Shown here piece by piece: positions 42,441 through 51,870 of a stretch of DNA of 64,000 bases. The stretch is taken from contig CAZRUM010000001.1 of NCBI GenBank assembly GCA_964603435.1, positions 22,351 through 86,350 of the forward strand, in the 5' to 3' direction. Under the pieces are notes generated by a model that saw only the letters and a list, made by a program, of their open reading frames with translations, ran no database searches and was not told where the DNA came from. Made by a program: the position numbers and the translations under genes. The stretch's first letter is position 1, and each line of letters begins with the position of its first letter. The DNA is from CAZRUM01 sp964603435. Its GTDB lineage: Bacteria; Patescibacteriota; Patescibacteriia; Magasanikbacterales; UBA922.

Positions 42441-43760
42441 TTATATTGTAGTAGACTTTAGGCTGTTTGTCAACCTATCTATTCTAATCTTGTAAGAATC
42501 TATATCTAAATTTCCTGCCGCCCCTAAAGATACTTTTGATTTTAAATTATTTTCAACATCCACCTCGTAATCAGCAAACTTTTCAGATGCTTGCTTGTAG
42601 GCATCTCTGAACGGTAGATTCTCTTTCAAAACCAACTCGTTTGCATAATCTGCCATAAAAATATCTTTATTGATATTACTCTTTATTTCTTCTCCATTTG
42701 GTTTTATTCCCTTCAGTACCACACCTACAACCTCTATAGTATCTAGGATAATCTTAATGCTTTCAAATAAAGGTTTTTTCATAAGCTGGCTTTGTCTATT
42801 GTAACCAGAGACAATTCCATTATTCAGATTTTTTAACATCATTTGATTGGCCGAAATTACTTCTGCCTGACCTTTTACAATTTCCAGCACATCTAGATTT
42901 TTCTTGTGAGGCATAATACTCGAACCCGTCACGATATTATCATGAACTGAAAAATACTTACATTCTTGAGAGGTAAAAAACAACATGTCAGTAGCAAATC
43001 TCGACATTGTCATCATAACCTGAGACAGACCCTCCATCATCATACTCTCATACTTTCCTTTTCCCGCCTGACAATAGAGAGAATTGACTTGTATACTTGC
43101 AAAACCTAGATTCTCAGTTGTGTTTTTTCTATCAAGCGGGATATTCACTCCAAACCCAGCAGCAGAACCCAGAGGATTTTTGTCTATCAGTTTTTGTATT
43201 GAATCTAGATAATCAATATCATCTAGAATACTTTCCAAAATACTTGCCATATAATGTCCCACACTAGAAAGCATAGCTTGTTGGGTATGAGAATAACCTG
43301 GTAGAGGTATCTGTTCGTGACTCTTAGCAAAGTTAAAAAACTTTTGTGCTAACCCCAAATAATTTTTCTTTACCTCTTTCAACTTATTTTTCATATAGAG
43401 TCTCATAGCTACCAAAACCTGATCATTCCTACTTCTGCCAGTATGAATTTTTTTACCCACGTCTCCCAGCTTTTCTACTAAATAATTTTCAATTACAGTA
43501 TGACAATCCTCATCTTCAATTTTTATTTCTATTTTCCCACCTTCCCAATCTTTTTTAATCTCACCTAGAGCTGTTTGTAATTGTTCATTTTCCTCACCCG
43601 AAATAATTCCTATTTTCTCCAACATCTTGGCGTGAGCCTGGCTAGCTTCTACATCATAAAGAAACAATTCTTTGTCCCAAATAAAATCTTCACCCACAGT
43701 ATATTTTTCAATACTTGGGTGTAACACCACATCATCTTTTTGCCAAAGTTTTTTATTCAT
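42441..43760 (-). CDS. argH: argininosuccinate lyase
   Basis: Last arginine step: argininosuccinate to arginine and fumarate. GRSRNDQVLVAMRLY, PGYSHTQQAMLSS and the fumarase-family signature GSSIMPHKKN are intact. 439 aa is close to the usual length. It follows argG by 5 bp. Confidence 0.94.
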   Translation of the reverse strand: MNKKLWQKDDVVLHPSIEKYTVGEDFIWDKELFLYDVEASQAHAKMLEKIGIISGEENEQLQTALGEIKKDWEGGKIEIKIEDEDCHTVIENYLVEKLGDVGKKIHTGRSRNDQVLVAMRLYMKNKLKEVKKNYLGLAQKFFNFAKSHEQIPLPGYSHTQQAMLSSVGHYMASILESILDDIDYLDSIQKLIDKNPLGSAAGFGVNIPLDRKNTTENLGFASIQVNSLYCQAGKGKYESMMMEGLSQVMMTMSRFATDMLFFTSQECKYFSVHDNIVTGSSIMPHKKNLDVLEIVKGQAEVISANQMMLKNLNNGIVSGYNRQSQLMKKPLFESIKIILDTIEVVGVVLKGIKPNGEEIKSNINKDIFMADYANELVLKENLPFRDAYKQASEKFADYEVDVENNLKSKVSLGAAGNLDIDSYKIRIDRLTNSLKSTTI

Positions 43761-43765
43761 ATACT

Positions 43766-45040
43766 TTAATTCTTATTTAATTCACCTTCAAAATCATAAA
43801 CATTATAAGCTGTCTTTTGTGCCATAGTATATAACTCAATAAAACCAGGTGAAGCATTTTGATTGAATTTCGGATCTTTATTGAATGTTGCCAAACTCTC
43901 ATCAAACAAAGAATAAGGTGAAAACAAAGCTGTAACTGTAATATTACCTTTATACAATTTTATTTTTGCCTTACCTGCCACCTTTTTATTCTGACTATTA
44001 ATAAAAGCATGGATATGATACATGACTGGGTCATACCACTTGGCACCATAAGTAAGATATGACCATTTTGTATCCACAAATTCTTTCAGTTCATTTTCCT
44101 CTCTGGTAGATACTAATTGCTCCAATTTTTTATGAGCTGAAATGAGCATTGAGGCACCAGGGTTTTCATATATACCTCTAACCTTAAGCCCCACAATTCT
44201 ATCTTCTATCAAATTGAAAACTCCTACCCCATGCTTTGCTCCAATTTTATTACACTCCATTATTATTTCGCTCAGTTTTTTCTTTTCACCATTTAGCGCT
44301 ACAGGTATACCTTTTTTGAATTCAACTTCAATAATCTCGGCTTCATCTGCAGAATTTTCTACAGTTTGACACCATTGCAAAATATTTTCCAAAGGTGGTT
44401 CTAATTCTGGATTTTCTATTTCCCCACCCTCACCAGTATTACTCCACATATTTTCATCATAAGAATATGGTGAATCTTTTTTTTGCTTTACTTCAATACC
44501 GTGTTTAACGGCATATTCTAATTCTTCTTCCCTGCCCATACCCCACTCCCTCACCGGTGCAATTATTTTGATATCTGGATCAAGTGTAGTCATATAACCC
44601 TCAAATCTCACCTGATCATTACCTTTGCCAGTACAACCGTGAGCTATTACCTGACAACCATGTTCCTTGGCAACTTTGATAGCCACCTTGGAAATTACAA
44701 CTCTACCCAAAGGGCAACCCAGTGCATAGCCACCCTGATAGTCAGCATTGGCTTTGATAGCTTCTGACAACATCACATCGGCAAATTCGTCTTTAGCGTC
44801 ATACACAATCACCTCGCTAGCCCCTAATTTCAAACCCTTCTCCTTTATCTCTTCTAGATTATCAGCAGTTTGACCAATATCAATGGTAAGGGCTACTACC
44901 TCACAATTATATTCTTCTTTTATCCACTTGAGCATGACTGAAGTATCAAGCCCGCCAGAATAAAGTAAAAGACATTTATCAAATTCACCTTTTTTAGCTT
45001 CATAAGAAGCAATTTTTTTGTAATTATTTTGTGTATCCAT
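43766..45040 (-). CDS. argG: argininosuccinate synthase
   Basis: Joins citrulline and aspartate using ATP. N-terminal PP-loop LLYSGGLDTSVMLKW, then GCTGKGNDQVRFE and DENMWSNTGEGGEIE. 424 aa, normal. With argH it could make arginine from citrulline; no other arginine genes are in the window. Confidence 0.94.
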   Translation of the reverse strand: MDTQNNYKKIASYEAKKGEFDKCLLLYSGGLDTSVMLKWIKEEYNCEVVALTIDIGQTADNLEEIKEKGLKLGASEVIVYDAKDEFADVMLSEAIKANADYQGGYALGCPLGRVVISKVAIKVAKEHGCQVIAHGCTGKGNDQVRFEGYMTTLDPDIKIIAPVREWGMGREEELEYAVKHGIEVKQKKDSPYSYDENMWSNTGEGGEIENPELEPPLENILQWCQTVENSADEAEIIEVEFKKGIPVALNGEKKKLSEIIMECNKIGAKHGVGVFNLIEDRIVGLKVRGIYENPGASMLISAHKKLEQLVSTREENELKEFVDTKWSYLTYGAKWYDPVMYHIHAFINSQNKKVAGKAKIKLYKGNITVTALFSPYSLFDESLATFNKDPKFNQNASPGFIELYTMAQKTAYNVYDFEGELNKN

Positions 45041-45130
45041 ATATTTCTATTATTAGATTAATTATACTATTTAGCTTACCAATACCATTGCCAAATCGGT
45101 TATGATAAAAGATTTGCCTCACGACAAATA

Positions 45131-45159
45131 AAAAACCTCTCTCGTAAGAGGAGGTTTTT
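45131..45159 (-). terminator. terminator after recO
   Basis: AACCTCCTCTTAC/GAGAGAGGTT-type stem followed by T6 on the minus strand, 110 bp past recO. The rest of the 230-bp spacer to argG is AT-rich with a second CTCTTACGGAGAGG motif and no gene. Confidence 0.65.
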
Positions 45160-45269
45160 AAAGTTTGTAAATATACTAAACTAACCAACTCTTACGGAGA
45201 GGAACATACGACGACGGTTATTTAGTAAATAATTTTTCATAACAAATCTAGTTTAGCAACTATTTAATT

Positions 45270-45890
45270 TTATGTCAAGTTTACAATCTTACCCCAATCC
45301 CCAACTTTCCTATCAGTATTAAAAACCAAAGCTTTGTAAATAAAATTATGAACTTGTTTATTATATTCTAATTTACTTACAGCCTGCCAATTTCCCTCAG
45401 ACAATTCTTTTAGCCCCACCTTCACACTAGCAGAGGCTTTTTCTAATTCTGTAATATCAAAACCTAACAAAATTAATAATTTAACAAAAAAACTATCTAA
45501 TAAAGTTTGATATTTAGATTCTGAAGTCTGAAGGCTAACGAATTCAAGCCAACTCAAAATTAAATTAAAAATATCTTGATCTTTCTCACCTTCATGTAAT
45601 ATTTTATCGAGGGCTGACATTACAAACCCAGCTGATAAACTTTTTTGTAAATCACGTCTGATATTGGAAAAATAATTCACAGGCTGGGCTGCACCGAGAT
45701 ACGCAATCCCCTTCCCAGAAATAATTTCTAAATCTACGAAAGAAAACGGCTCTAAATGAGCCGAATTTTTACTAGTTATTTTTTTTACTCCCCGTGCAAG
45801 AACTTCCAGTTTTCCTTTTTCTAAAGTATAGAATGAAATAATCTGATCGTTTTCTTTTATGTCACGGCGAGAGAGGATGAGAGATTGCAT
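45270..45890 (-). CDS. recO: DNA repair protein RecO, short form
   Basis: Loads RecA at single-strand gaps. OB-fold N-terminus (QSLILSRRDIKENDQIISFYT and LEVLARGVKK) and a helical C-terminal half are visible. At 206 aa it is shorter than typical (about 240) and lacks the C-terminal Cys4 zinc finger. It abuts the MazG-like gene. Confidence 0.88.
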   Translation of the reverse strand: MQSLILSRRDIKENDQIISFYTLEKGKLEVLARGVKKITSKNSAHLEPFSFVDLEIISGKGIAYLGAAQPVNYFSNIRRDLQKSLSAGFVMSALDKILHEGEKDQDIFNLILSWLEFVSLQTSESKYQTLLDSFFVKLLILLGFDITELEKASASVKVGLKELSEGNWQAVSKLEYNKQVHNFIYKALVFNTDRKVGDWGKIVNLT

Positions 45891-45893
45891 ATT

Positions 45894-46241
45894 TTAAATC
45901 TCAGTATATTTTTTATTATCACCTTTACATTTTTCTACTGGATATTTTTCTGCATTCTTTTTCATCTTCTGTTCTACGGCTTCAAAAATATCAATGTTCA
46001 AGACTTTAGCTAATTCAAATAGATAAACTGCTACATCAGCCATTTCATCTTTGATATCATTATGCTTTTCTTTTACTCGTTTATCTAGTTTTTCGGCTGT
46101 CACCCATAAAAATAATTCGGACAGTTCGCTAGCTTCAATGGACAGGGCCATAGCCAAATCTTTGGGGTTGTGAAACTGACGCCAATCACGATCTTGCATA
46201 AACTTATCAATCATCTTAAGTGTTTCATCGTATCTATCCAT
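45894..46241 (-). CDS. MazG-like nucleotide pyrophosphohydrolase
   Basis: Hydrolyses aberrant or excess NTP/dNTPs. Helical all-alpha NTP-PPase with ASELSELFLW and the EMADVAVYLFELA metal-binding block (ExxE and ExxD). The start at 46241 (MDRYDETL) is preferred because upstream frame overlaps ruvX. 115 aa matches RS21-C6/MazG-like single-domain enzymes. Confidence 0.88.
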   Translation of the reverse strand: MDRYDETLKMIDKFMQDRDWRQFHNPKDLAMALSIEASELSELFLWVTAEKLDKRVKEKHNDIKDEMADVAVYLFELAKVLNIDIFEAVEQKMKKNAEKYPVEKCKGDNKKYTEI

Positions 46242-46242
46242 A

Positions 46243-46608
46243 TTATTTTTTATTATCCAAATAACCTCGTAAAATAAGCATGGCAGCTTTTTCATCTCGA
46301 CTGGCTTCTCCCTCCATTCTATCGGCCTGCGCTGAAGTAAAACGCTCGTCGACAAAAAATATTGGTTTATCTATTTTAGTTTTCAATTCACCCACAAATT
46401 CATTTACCCTATCAGTGTTTTTATTTTCCTTTGCATCCAAACCAAAAGGCATTCCAAATACTATTTTGTCTATATTTTCTTTTTTAATAACAGACACTAA
46501 TTCTTCCAAACCACCAACTACACCAAAAGGCAAGACAACATCAAGACCAACTTGCATCCAAGCAAGGCCCGTGCGTTTTTTTCCATAGTCTACACCAAGT
46601 ATATTCAT
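46243..46608 (-). CDS. ruvX: putative Holliday-junction resolvase RuvX (YqgF)
   Basis: RNase H-fold nuclease, also implicated in 16S pre-rRNA processing. GVDYGKKRTGLAW carries the first Asp, FGMPFGLD and FVDERFTSAQAD the others. 121 aa is on the short side. It lies 2 bp after map. Confidence 0.9.
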   Translation of the reverse strand: MNILGVDYGKKRTGLAWMQVGLDVVLPFGVVGGLEELVSVIKKENIDKIVFGMPFGLDAKENKNTDRVNEFVGELKTKIDKPIFFVDERFTSAQADRMEGEASRDEKAAMLILRGYLDNKK

Positions 46609-46610
46609 AA

Positions 46611-47444
46611 TTATTTTAATTCTTGAGGTCTTCTAGTTACAACCATAGGACCTGTCTTTGTAATAACAATAGTATGTTCCTGATGAGAACAAAGCTTTCC
46701 ATCTACTGTAGAAATACTCCAACCATCATCAGCTGTTTTTACATGATAATCACCAATAGTAATCATCGGTTCAATCGCGATTACCACACCTTCTTGTAAA
46801 ACATAACTTTCTAAATTTTTATCATAATAATTTGGTACACGAGGATCTTCATGAACACTATGACCTACACCATGCCCAACCAAATCACGCACGATACCAT
46901 AACCCTGAGGCTCCACCCAAGATTGAATTGCTTTGCCAATATCTGCCACTGTATTTCCAACCTGACATTGTTCTATACCAATTTCCAAAGCCTTTTTTGT
47001 AACGGCAATTAATTGTTTAGTTTTCTCTGGCACCTCACCCACAACAACTGTGATAGCAGTGTCAGTGTAATATCCATTTCCATTCTCTCCAACTGGCTTG
47101 CCCGCCGTAGCTTTAGCAGAGGTGGGCCATTGCATACCAATATCAATACTGAAGATATCACCATCATTTAATACTTTATCTTTAGTAGCAATACCATGTA
47201 CTAACTCTTCATTTTTGGAAGCACAAATGGTAGATGGAAAAGGAGGGTCACTTTTTCTCCCTTTATACCCCTTAAAAGCTGGTCTTCCTCCAGCTTCTTT
47301 TATAAGACGCTCTGCTTCTACATCAACATCCCAGGCAGTTATACCTGGTTTTACCATATCTCCCAATTTTTCTAAAATTTCCCCCAAAATTTTACCACCT
47401 TGTTTAATTTTCTCTATTTCTTCTTGTGATTTTATATAGCTCAT
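46611..47444 (-). CDS. map: methionine aminopeptidase with palindromic insert
   Basis: Type I MetAP. Metal ligands are in DIFSIDIGMQ, DTAITVVVGE, GHGVGHSVHEDP, IEPMIT and QEHTIVIT. Between GMQ and GYYTDTA about 16 extra residues (PTSAKATAGKPVGENG) replace the usual direct join; they come from a GC-richer repeat (47092-47128). 277 aa against about 250 usual. Predicted promoter gives an almost leaderless mRNA. Confidence 0.93.
   Translation of the reverse strand: MSYIKSQEEIEKIKQGGKILGEILEKLGDMVKPGITAWDVDVEAERLIKEAGGRPAFKGYKGRKSDPPFPSTICASKNEELVHGIATKDKVLNDGDIFSIDIGMQWPTSAKATAGKPVGENGNGYYTDTAITVVVGEVPEKTKQLIAVTKKALEIGIEQCQVGNTVADIGKAIQSWVEPQGYGIVRDLVGHGVGHSVHEDPRVPNYYDKNLESYVLQEGVVIAIEPMITIGDYHVKTADDGWSISTVDGKLCSHQEHTIVITKTGPMVVTRRPQELK
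47092..47128 (-). repeat. protein-coding insert in map (SAKATAGKP type)
   Basis: An in-frame GC-richer segment encodes TSAKATAGKP; it lies in a surface loop between two metal-binding strands. It resembles the recG insert in position type (in-frame, loop) and in composition. Confidence 0.55.
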
Positions 47445-47452
47445 ATGTATAA

Positions 47453-47481
47453 ATCATACCAAATTTAAATCTTTTTTTCAA
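47453..47481 (-). promoter_or_regulatory. map promoter, near leaderless
   Basis: On the minus strand TTGAAA, a 17-base spacer and TATGAT, the -10 ending 8 bases from the ATG at 47444. Confidence 0.65.
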
Positions 47482-47836
47482 TAGTAACTACTTATCAACA
47501 GGAACCCTAAACAAAAGCCAAAAACTATGTTAAACTATTGCACATCAAAACTCGTATCATTGGGTAGATATAGAATTTTGATAGCAAAAAACGGACTGTA
47601 TATCCGTTTTTATAACCCCGCTCTTTGTACAAGATATCTTACCGTAACCGTTCTACGAACGAGGGAAAAAATGCTAGCACATTCCCCCGAGGTAGGGCGG
47701 TTTTTGGTTTCAGTTGTCATTCCAACACTGAGAGAAACGAAGGGGAGGAATCCTTTTCTAATGAAATAAAAAATATATAAAACTCAACAAACTTTAAATA
47801 ACCAACTCGGCACTTTTACTTTTTAAAAAAACAAAA
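47482..47836. other. intergenic region between adk and map
   Basis: No convincing gene. It holds an ACGGA/TCCGT hairpin with T5 (47587-47613), a GC-rich segment ending in GGGCGGTTTTT (about 47690-47705) that looks like a terminator, and one copy of the HSERSEES-family repeat at 47714-47758. Confidence 0.6.
47714..47758. repeat. HSERSEES-family repeat copy
   Basis: GTTGTCATTCC ... GAGGAATCCTTTTC; related by inversion to the 17401 and 28085 copies, with a different centre. Confidence 0.55.
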
Positions 47837-48499
47837 TTATTTCTCTAAAATTTTAAATAAATCTTTTTCTACTTCTGAAATTCTAAGCTCACCGTCAATA
47901 GTTTCCAAAACACCAAGTTCACGATAATAATCTAAAATTGGCTGAATAGCTACATTACCCTGCTCCACAATTCTCTTCTTGGCAGACTCTGGATTGTCAT
48001 CATCACGTACAACCAATTCTCCGTCGCATTCAGGACACTTAGTCTTCTTTTCGTTCTCAAGTGAGTAAAACAGTATATAACCGCAGGAAGAGCAAATTTT
48101 GCGCTTTGTGAGGCGTTTGAGACTGGTCTCATCTGACAAAGAAAGCTCTAAAACTAGAATTTCACCTAATAACCCTTTATCCTTAAAATACTCTTGGTAC
48201 CTTTTGGCTTGTTCAACATTCCTTATGGCACCATCCAAAAGTACACCCTTGCCAGCGTCTAAATTTTTATCCATCTCTGCAAAAGCTAATTTGTAAATAA
48301 GATCATCAGCCACTAGCTTACCGGCTTTCATATCAGCTAGTTTTTGTTTATCTATTGGATCTGCATTTTCATCTTTATCAAGCGCACGCAACAAATCTCC
48401 AGTTGAGATATGAGCATAACCATTTTTTTCAACAATCTTTCTAGCCTGTGTCCCCTTTCCACTACCAGGCACTCCCATAAGGATAATAATACGTTTCAT
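47837..48499 (-). CDS. adk: adenylate kinase with zinc-type lid
   Basis: ATP + AMP to 2 ADP. P-loop GVPGSGKGT (8-16), AMP site STGDLLR, LLDGAIRN in place of the usual LDGFPR. The lid has CSSC and CPEC, a four-cysteine zinc site. 220 aa. In many bacteria adk follows secY; here a terminator and a hypothetical gene lie between. Confidence 0.93.
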   Translation of the reverse strand: MKRIIILMGVPGSGKGTQARKIVEKNGYAHISTGDLLRALDKDENADPIDKQKLADMKAGKLVADDLIYKLAFAEMDKNLDAGKGVLLDGAIRNVEQAKRYQEYFKDKGLLGEILVLELSLSDETSLKRLTKRKICSSCGYILFYSLENEKKTKCPECDGELVVRDDDNPESAKKRIVEQGNVAIQPILDYYRELGVLETIDGELRISEVEKDLFKILEK

Positions 48500-48673
48500 A
48501 TATTTATAATATATTTTTATAATAGTTAAATTAATTTATCTTAGATATTCCTCAAATTTCTAATTACTAATTTTCAATTTCTAATCAAATATTAATGTCA
48601 AATTATTAATTTTGAAAATTGAACATTTTGATTTTTATTAGGTGAATTAGATATTAGGTGAATTAGTAATTTT
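48500..48673. other. AT-rich spacer with direct repeats
   Basis: Contains TAGGTGAATTAG twice and TTTCTAATTA-type motifs; the same kind of AT-rich repeat (AATTTCTAATTCACCTAATT) recurs at 61770-61840. No gene. Confidence 0.5.
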
Positions 48674-48973
48674 CTAGTTATATTTTTGAAAATAATCTTG
48701 AAAAACTTTCATCAGTCCATTTCTATCTGCCACACTAATCTTATATTTATTTTTAAGTTTGGTTAAGGCTTCATAAATTTGAAATAAAGAAATCTTACCA
48801 TCACCATGTCGACGTTGCATTATGGTACTTTCTACCAAATCTTCTTCTCCATCAGTTAAACTTTTAACCTTAACTTGAGAAACCAAAATTTTAATTTGCT
48901 GAGCTGATAAAGCGTGTTCTGTTTTTGAATATTTACTTGAAGTAGAACCAAAAACCATTGAAAATAATCCCAT
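48674..48973 (-). CDS. hypothetical protein, 99 aa
   Basis: Not recognised. Predicted all-helical with a GDGKISLFQIYEALTKL segment that loosely resembles an EF-hand-like or four-helix fold. No membrane segment. Between adk and the secY terminator. Confidence 0.65.
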   Translation of the reverse strand: MGLFSMVFGSTSSKYSKTEHALSAQQIKILVSQVKVKSLTDGEEDLVESTIMQRRHGDGKISLFQIYEALTKLKNKYKISVADRNGLMKVFQDYFQKYN

Positions 48974-49040
48974 ATCTTATTGTATTAAGTAAAATTAGTA
49001 TAGCATTTTTTATAACGCTAATCAAGGCTTTTATAAATAA

Positions 49041-49069
49041 AAACATCCGTATATTTACGGATGTTTTTT
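49041..49069 (-). terminator. terminator of the ribosomal protein operon
   Basis: AAACATCCGTA/TACGGATGTTT stem with a T-run; it lies at the edge of the N gap, directly after the lost secY end. Confidence 0.85.
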
Positions 49070-49070
49070 A

Positions 49071-49170
49071 NNNNNNNNNNNNNNNNNNNNNNNNNNNNNN
49101 NNNNNNNNNNNNNNNNNNNNNNNNNNNNNNNNNNNNNNNNNNNNNNNNNNNNNNNNNNNNNNNNNNNNNN
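49071..49170. other. assembly gap (100 N)
   Basis: One hundred unknown bases replace the 3' end of secY. The round number suggests a scaffolding placeholder. Confidence 0.98.
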
Positions 49171-50408
49171 GATTCAATTTGTTTGGCAGTTTCAATCGCT
49201 ACTGACACCACAATCAACAAACTAGTACCACCAATAACCAAAGATTGTGTTCCTGTAAAAGCACGTAAAACCAACGGCATAATAGCAATCGAACCCAAGA
49301 ATAATGCACCAATGAAAATCAAACGACTCATGGTTTTGTTTAAATATTCTTCTGTTTGTTTACCTGGACGAATACCTGGAATAAATCCACCTTGTCTTTG
49401 TAAATTCTCAGCCATTTTTTGTGGATGAAAAATAACTGCAGTATAAAAGTATGTAAAACCAAATACAAGTAAGAAATACAAAGCGGCGTAAAATAATTGA
49501 TTATTGAATAGATTTACTACTCCACGAGACACAGCTGCAAACCAACCAGCCCCACCAGCAAAAAACTGTGCAATCATTGGAGGAAACAACACAACAGAAA
49601 TCGCAAAGATAATAGGGATAACACCAGCCATATTTACACGCAATGGCAAGTGAGTATTGGAACCACCATACGTCTTATTACCTCTAATTTGCTTGGCATA
49701 ATTGACCGGAATATTTCTCTGTCCTTCACTAATAATAACCACACCAATAACAGTAGCTATTGCAATCACTGCAAATAAACCATAAGTATACAAATCAGAC
49801 GGATTGTAATTGATAAATAAATTTTGTAATACACCTGGTAAACTAGCAACAATTCCAGCAAAAATTAATAATGAGATACCATTACCAATTTTCTTTTCTG
49901 TAATAAGTTCACCAATCCACATAAGAAACATGGTACCAGCTGTAATAATAATCATGATAGAAGCAGTCTTCCACATAGTAAGATCTGGTAAAATATCATG
50001 TTGAGACTGACTCAAAAGTTTGATCATAGCAAAAGCTTGTAAAAAAGCCAAAGGTACAGTAGACAATCTAGTGTACATGTTAATTTTTTGTTGACCAGCT
50101 TCACCTTCTTTTTGTATTTCTTCCAAGCGAGGCACTACCATAGTCAAAAGTTGGAATATAATAGAAGCAGTAATATAAGGTGCCACACCAAGCATCACTA
50201 TAGAAAAGTTTTGCATAGTACCGCCAGAAAAGACATTCAAAAGTCCTAGAATCTGATTACCTGCCAAAAAATCACCCAGAGCTTGAGTATTTACACCAGG
50301 AATTGGCACATGGGCAGCTGCCCTAAAAAAAACTAGCATCCCTAAAACAAAAAGGACACTATTTCTAAGATCTTTTATCTTCCAAATTTTACGAATTTTT
50401 TCCCACAT
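49171..50408 (-). CDS. secY: protein translocase subunit SecY (3' end in gap)
   Basis: Channel of the Sec translocon. About 412 residues are visible with the ten-helix pattern; AHVPIPGVNTQAL with plug region, GISLLIFAGI, INYAKQIRG-type NYAKQIRGNK loop and GFIPGIRPGKQTEEYL (C5 loop) are hallmarks. Only the last helix and tail are lost in the N run. It is the last gene of the spc operon. Confidence 0.95.
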
Positions 50409-50420
50409 AAGGGATTATTT

Positions 50421-50864
50421 TTAAAATACGATTTTTGAACCACTCTTCTCTATCAATTCTATAGCTGTTTTGGTTGCAAGACAACCTTTGATAGTTATCT
50501 TCTTTTTCAACACACCAGTAGCTACTATCTTAACACCTTTGGTTGGATGGTTGATAACACCTTTTTTATCTAAATATCTTGGAGTTACCAAAGCACCTTC
50601 TTTTGTAATACTTTCCAAAGTAGTAAGAGTAACAGTTTCTTTCTTATCATGAGGACTATTGAAACCACGAAGTTTAGGTACTTTTTGCAAAGAAGCCTTG
50701 AAACCTCTAATCTGAGTTCTACTTTTACCACCAGAACGTGATCTCTGCCCCTTCAAACCACGAGCACTATAAGTACCCTTGCCAGAAGCATTGCCACGAC
50801 CAAGTCTTTTTGAAGTTCTACCAGCTTTTTTAGCTGGTTTAATTGTAGTTGCAGATAATGTCAT
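50421..50864 (-). CDS. rplO: 50S ribosomal protein L15
   Basis: KRLGRGNASGKGTYSARGLKGQRSRSG glycine/arginine-rich N-terminus is diagnostic, with the C-terminal KIVATGVLKKKITIKG fold. 147 aa. It follows rpsE with only one base between; the rpmD (L30) gene that normally sits here is missing. Confidence 0.96.
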   Translation of the reverse strand: MTLSATTIKPAKKAGRTSKRLGRGNASGKGTYSARGLKGQRSRSGGKSRTQIRGFKASLQKVPKLRGFNSPHDKKETVTLTTLESITKEGALVTPRYLDKKGVINHPTKGVKIVATGVLKKKITIKGCLATKTAIELIEKSGSKIVF

Positions 50865-50865
50865 A

Positions 50866-51447
50866 TTATTTAGTTTCAGTTTCTTTTTCTACTTTTTTAA
50901 CTTCTGTTTTTACAGTTTCTTTTTTTTCAGCTTCAGGTTTAACCTCACTTTTAGCTGTTGATCTAGCTCTCACCTTGAAACTTTGCAAAGCAGCAAAAGT
51001 AGCTTTAACATTTGAAATTTTATTTGTACTCTTACCAATCATTTTTGCAGAAGCATTTGGTACACCAGCCATTTCAAGTACTGTACGAACGGCTCCACCA
51101 GCAATAATACCAGTACCCTTTGGAGCTGGTTTAATCAATACTTTAGCAGCTTTGAACTTGGCTTGTACCATATGAGGAATAGAATTCTCATCCATTGGTA
51201 CACGGAACAAACTTTTTTTAGCTTGATTGACTGCTTTTCCAACGGCAATTTGGACATCTTTACCTTTATCAACACCATAACCTACACGTCCTTTTCTATC
51301 ACCAATCAAAACAGCAACACGAAAACTGAGTTGTTTACCACCCTTTGTTACACGAGTAACACGAGCTAAATCTACAATTTGTTGATCAAACTCTGGTTTC
51401 TCTCTTTTTGATCTTTGACCACGTTTACCTTTTCCTGGGAAAGCCAT
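50866..51447 (-). CDS. rpsE: 30S ribosomal protein S5
   Basis: Decoding-fidelity protein. RVTRVTKGGKQLSFRVAVLIGD and GVDKGKDVQIAVGKA are conserved; the C-terminal fold with GGAVRTVLEMAGV follows. A Lys/Glu/Val/Thr-rich tail of about 30 residues extends the normal protein. 193 aa. Confidence 0.96.
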   Translation of the reverse strand: MAFPGKGKRGQRSKREKPEFDQQIVDLARVTRVTKGGKQLSFRVAVLIGDRKGRVGYGVDKGKDVQIAVGKAVNQAKKSLFRVPMDENSIPHMVQAKFKAAKVLIKPAPKGTGIIAGGAVRTVLEMAGVPNASAKMIGKSTNKISNVKATFAALQSFKVRARSTAKSEVKPEAEKKETVKTEVKKVEKETETK

Positions 51448-51482
51448 ATGCAGTTTATTCTTTTATTAGTTTATTTGAAAAT

Positions 51483-51857
51483 TTAAAATACTAGACCACC
51501 TTCACGAGCACCTTCAGCCAAAGCTTGAACTCTACCTTGGTATTGAAAACCTGCTCTATCAAAGACAACAGTTTCAATCTTAGCTTCTTTTGCTTTTGAG
51601 GCCAATTCTTTTCCTACTAAATATGCTGCAGCAGTCTTACCTTTTCTCTCGCCTGCATCACCTTTTTTATCAATTTTTTTACTATGGACAGATACCAAAA
51701 CTTTGCTTGTTTCATCATTAATAAGCTGAGCATAAATAGAAGTAAGACTTCTATGTACATTAAGACGAGGACGCAGAGCAGTACCACTAACTTTAGCACG
51801 TACACGCACTTGACGTCTTTCTCTTTGAGCTTGTCTTGTTTTTAATCTTTTATCCAT
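51483..51857 (-). CDS. rplR: 50S ribosomal protein L18
   Basis: 5S rRNA-binding protein. Start ATG at 51857 (MDKRLKTRQAQRERR); longer frame upstream overlaps rplF and is rejected. RPRLNVHRSLTSIYAQLIND and the C-terminal DRAGFQYQGRVQALAEGAREGGL are typical. 124 aa. Confidence 0.96.
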   Translation of the reverse strand: MDKRLKTRQAQRERRQVRVRAKVSGTALRPRLNVHRSLTSIYAQLINDETSKVLVSVHSKKIDKKGDAGERKGKTAAAYLVGKELASKAKEAKIETVVFDRAGFQYQGRVQALAEGAREGGLVF

Positions 51858-51870
51858 ATTTTTAAAATGT

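Noticed and set aside
47527..47769. 80-codon plus-strand ORF
   Set aside because: It runs through a terminator hairpin and ends inside a repeat copy; no ribosome site and odd composition.
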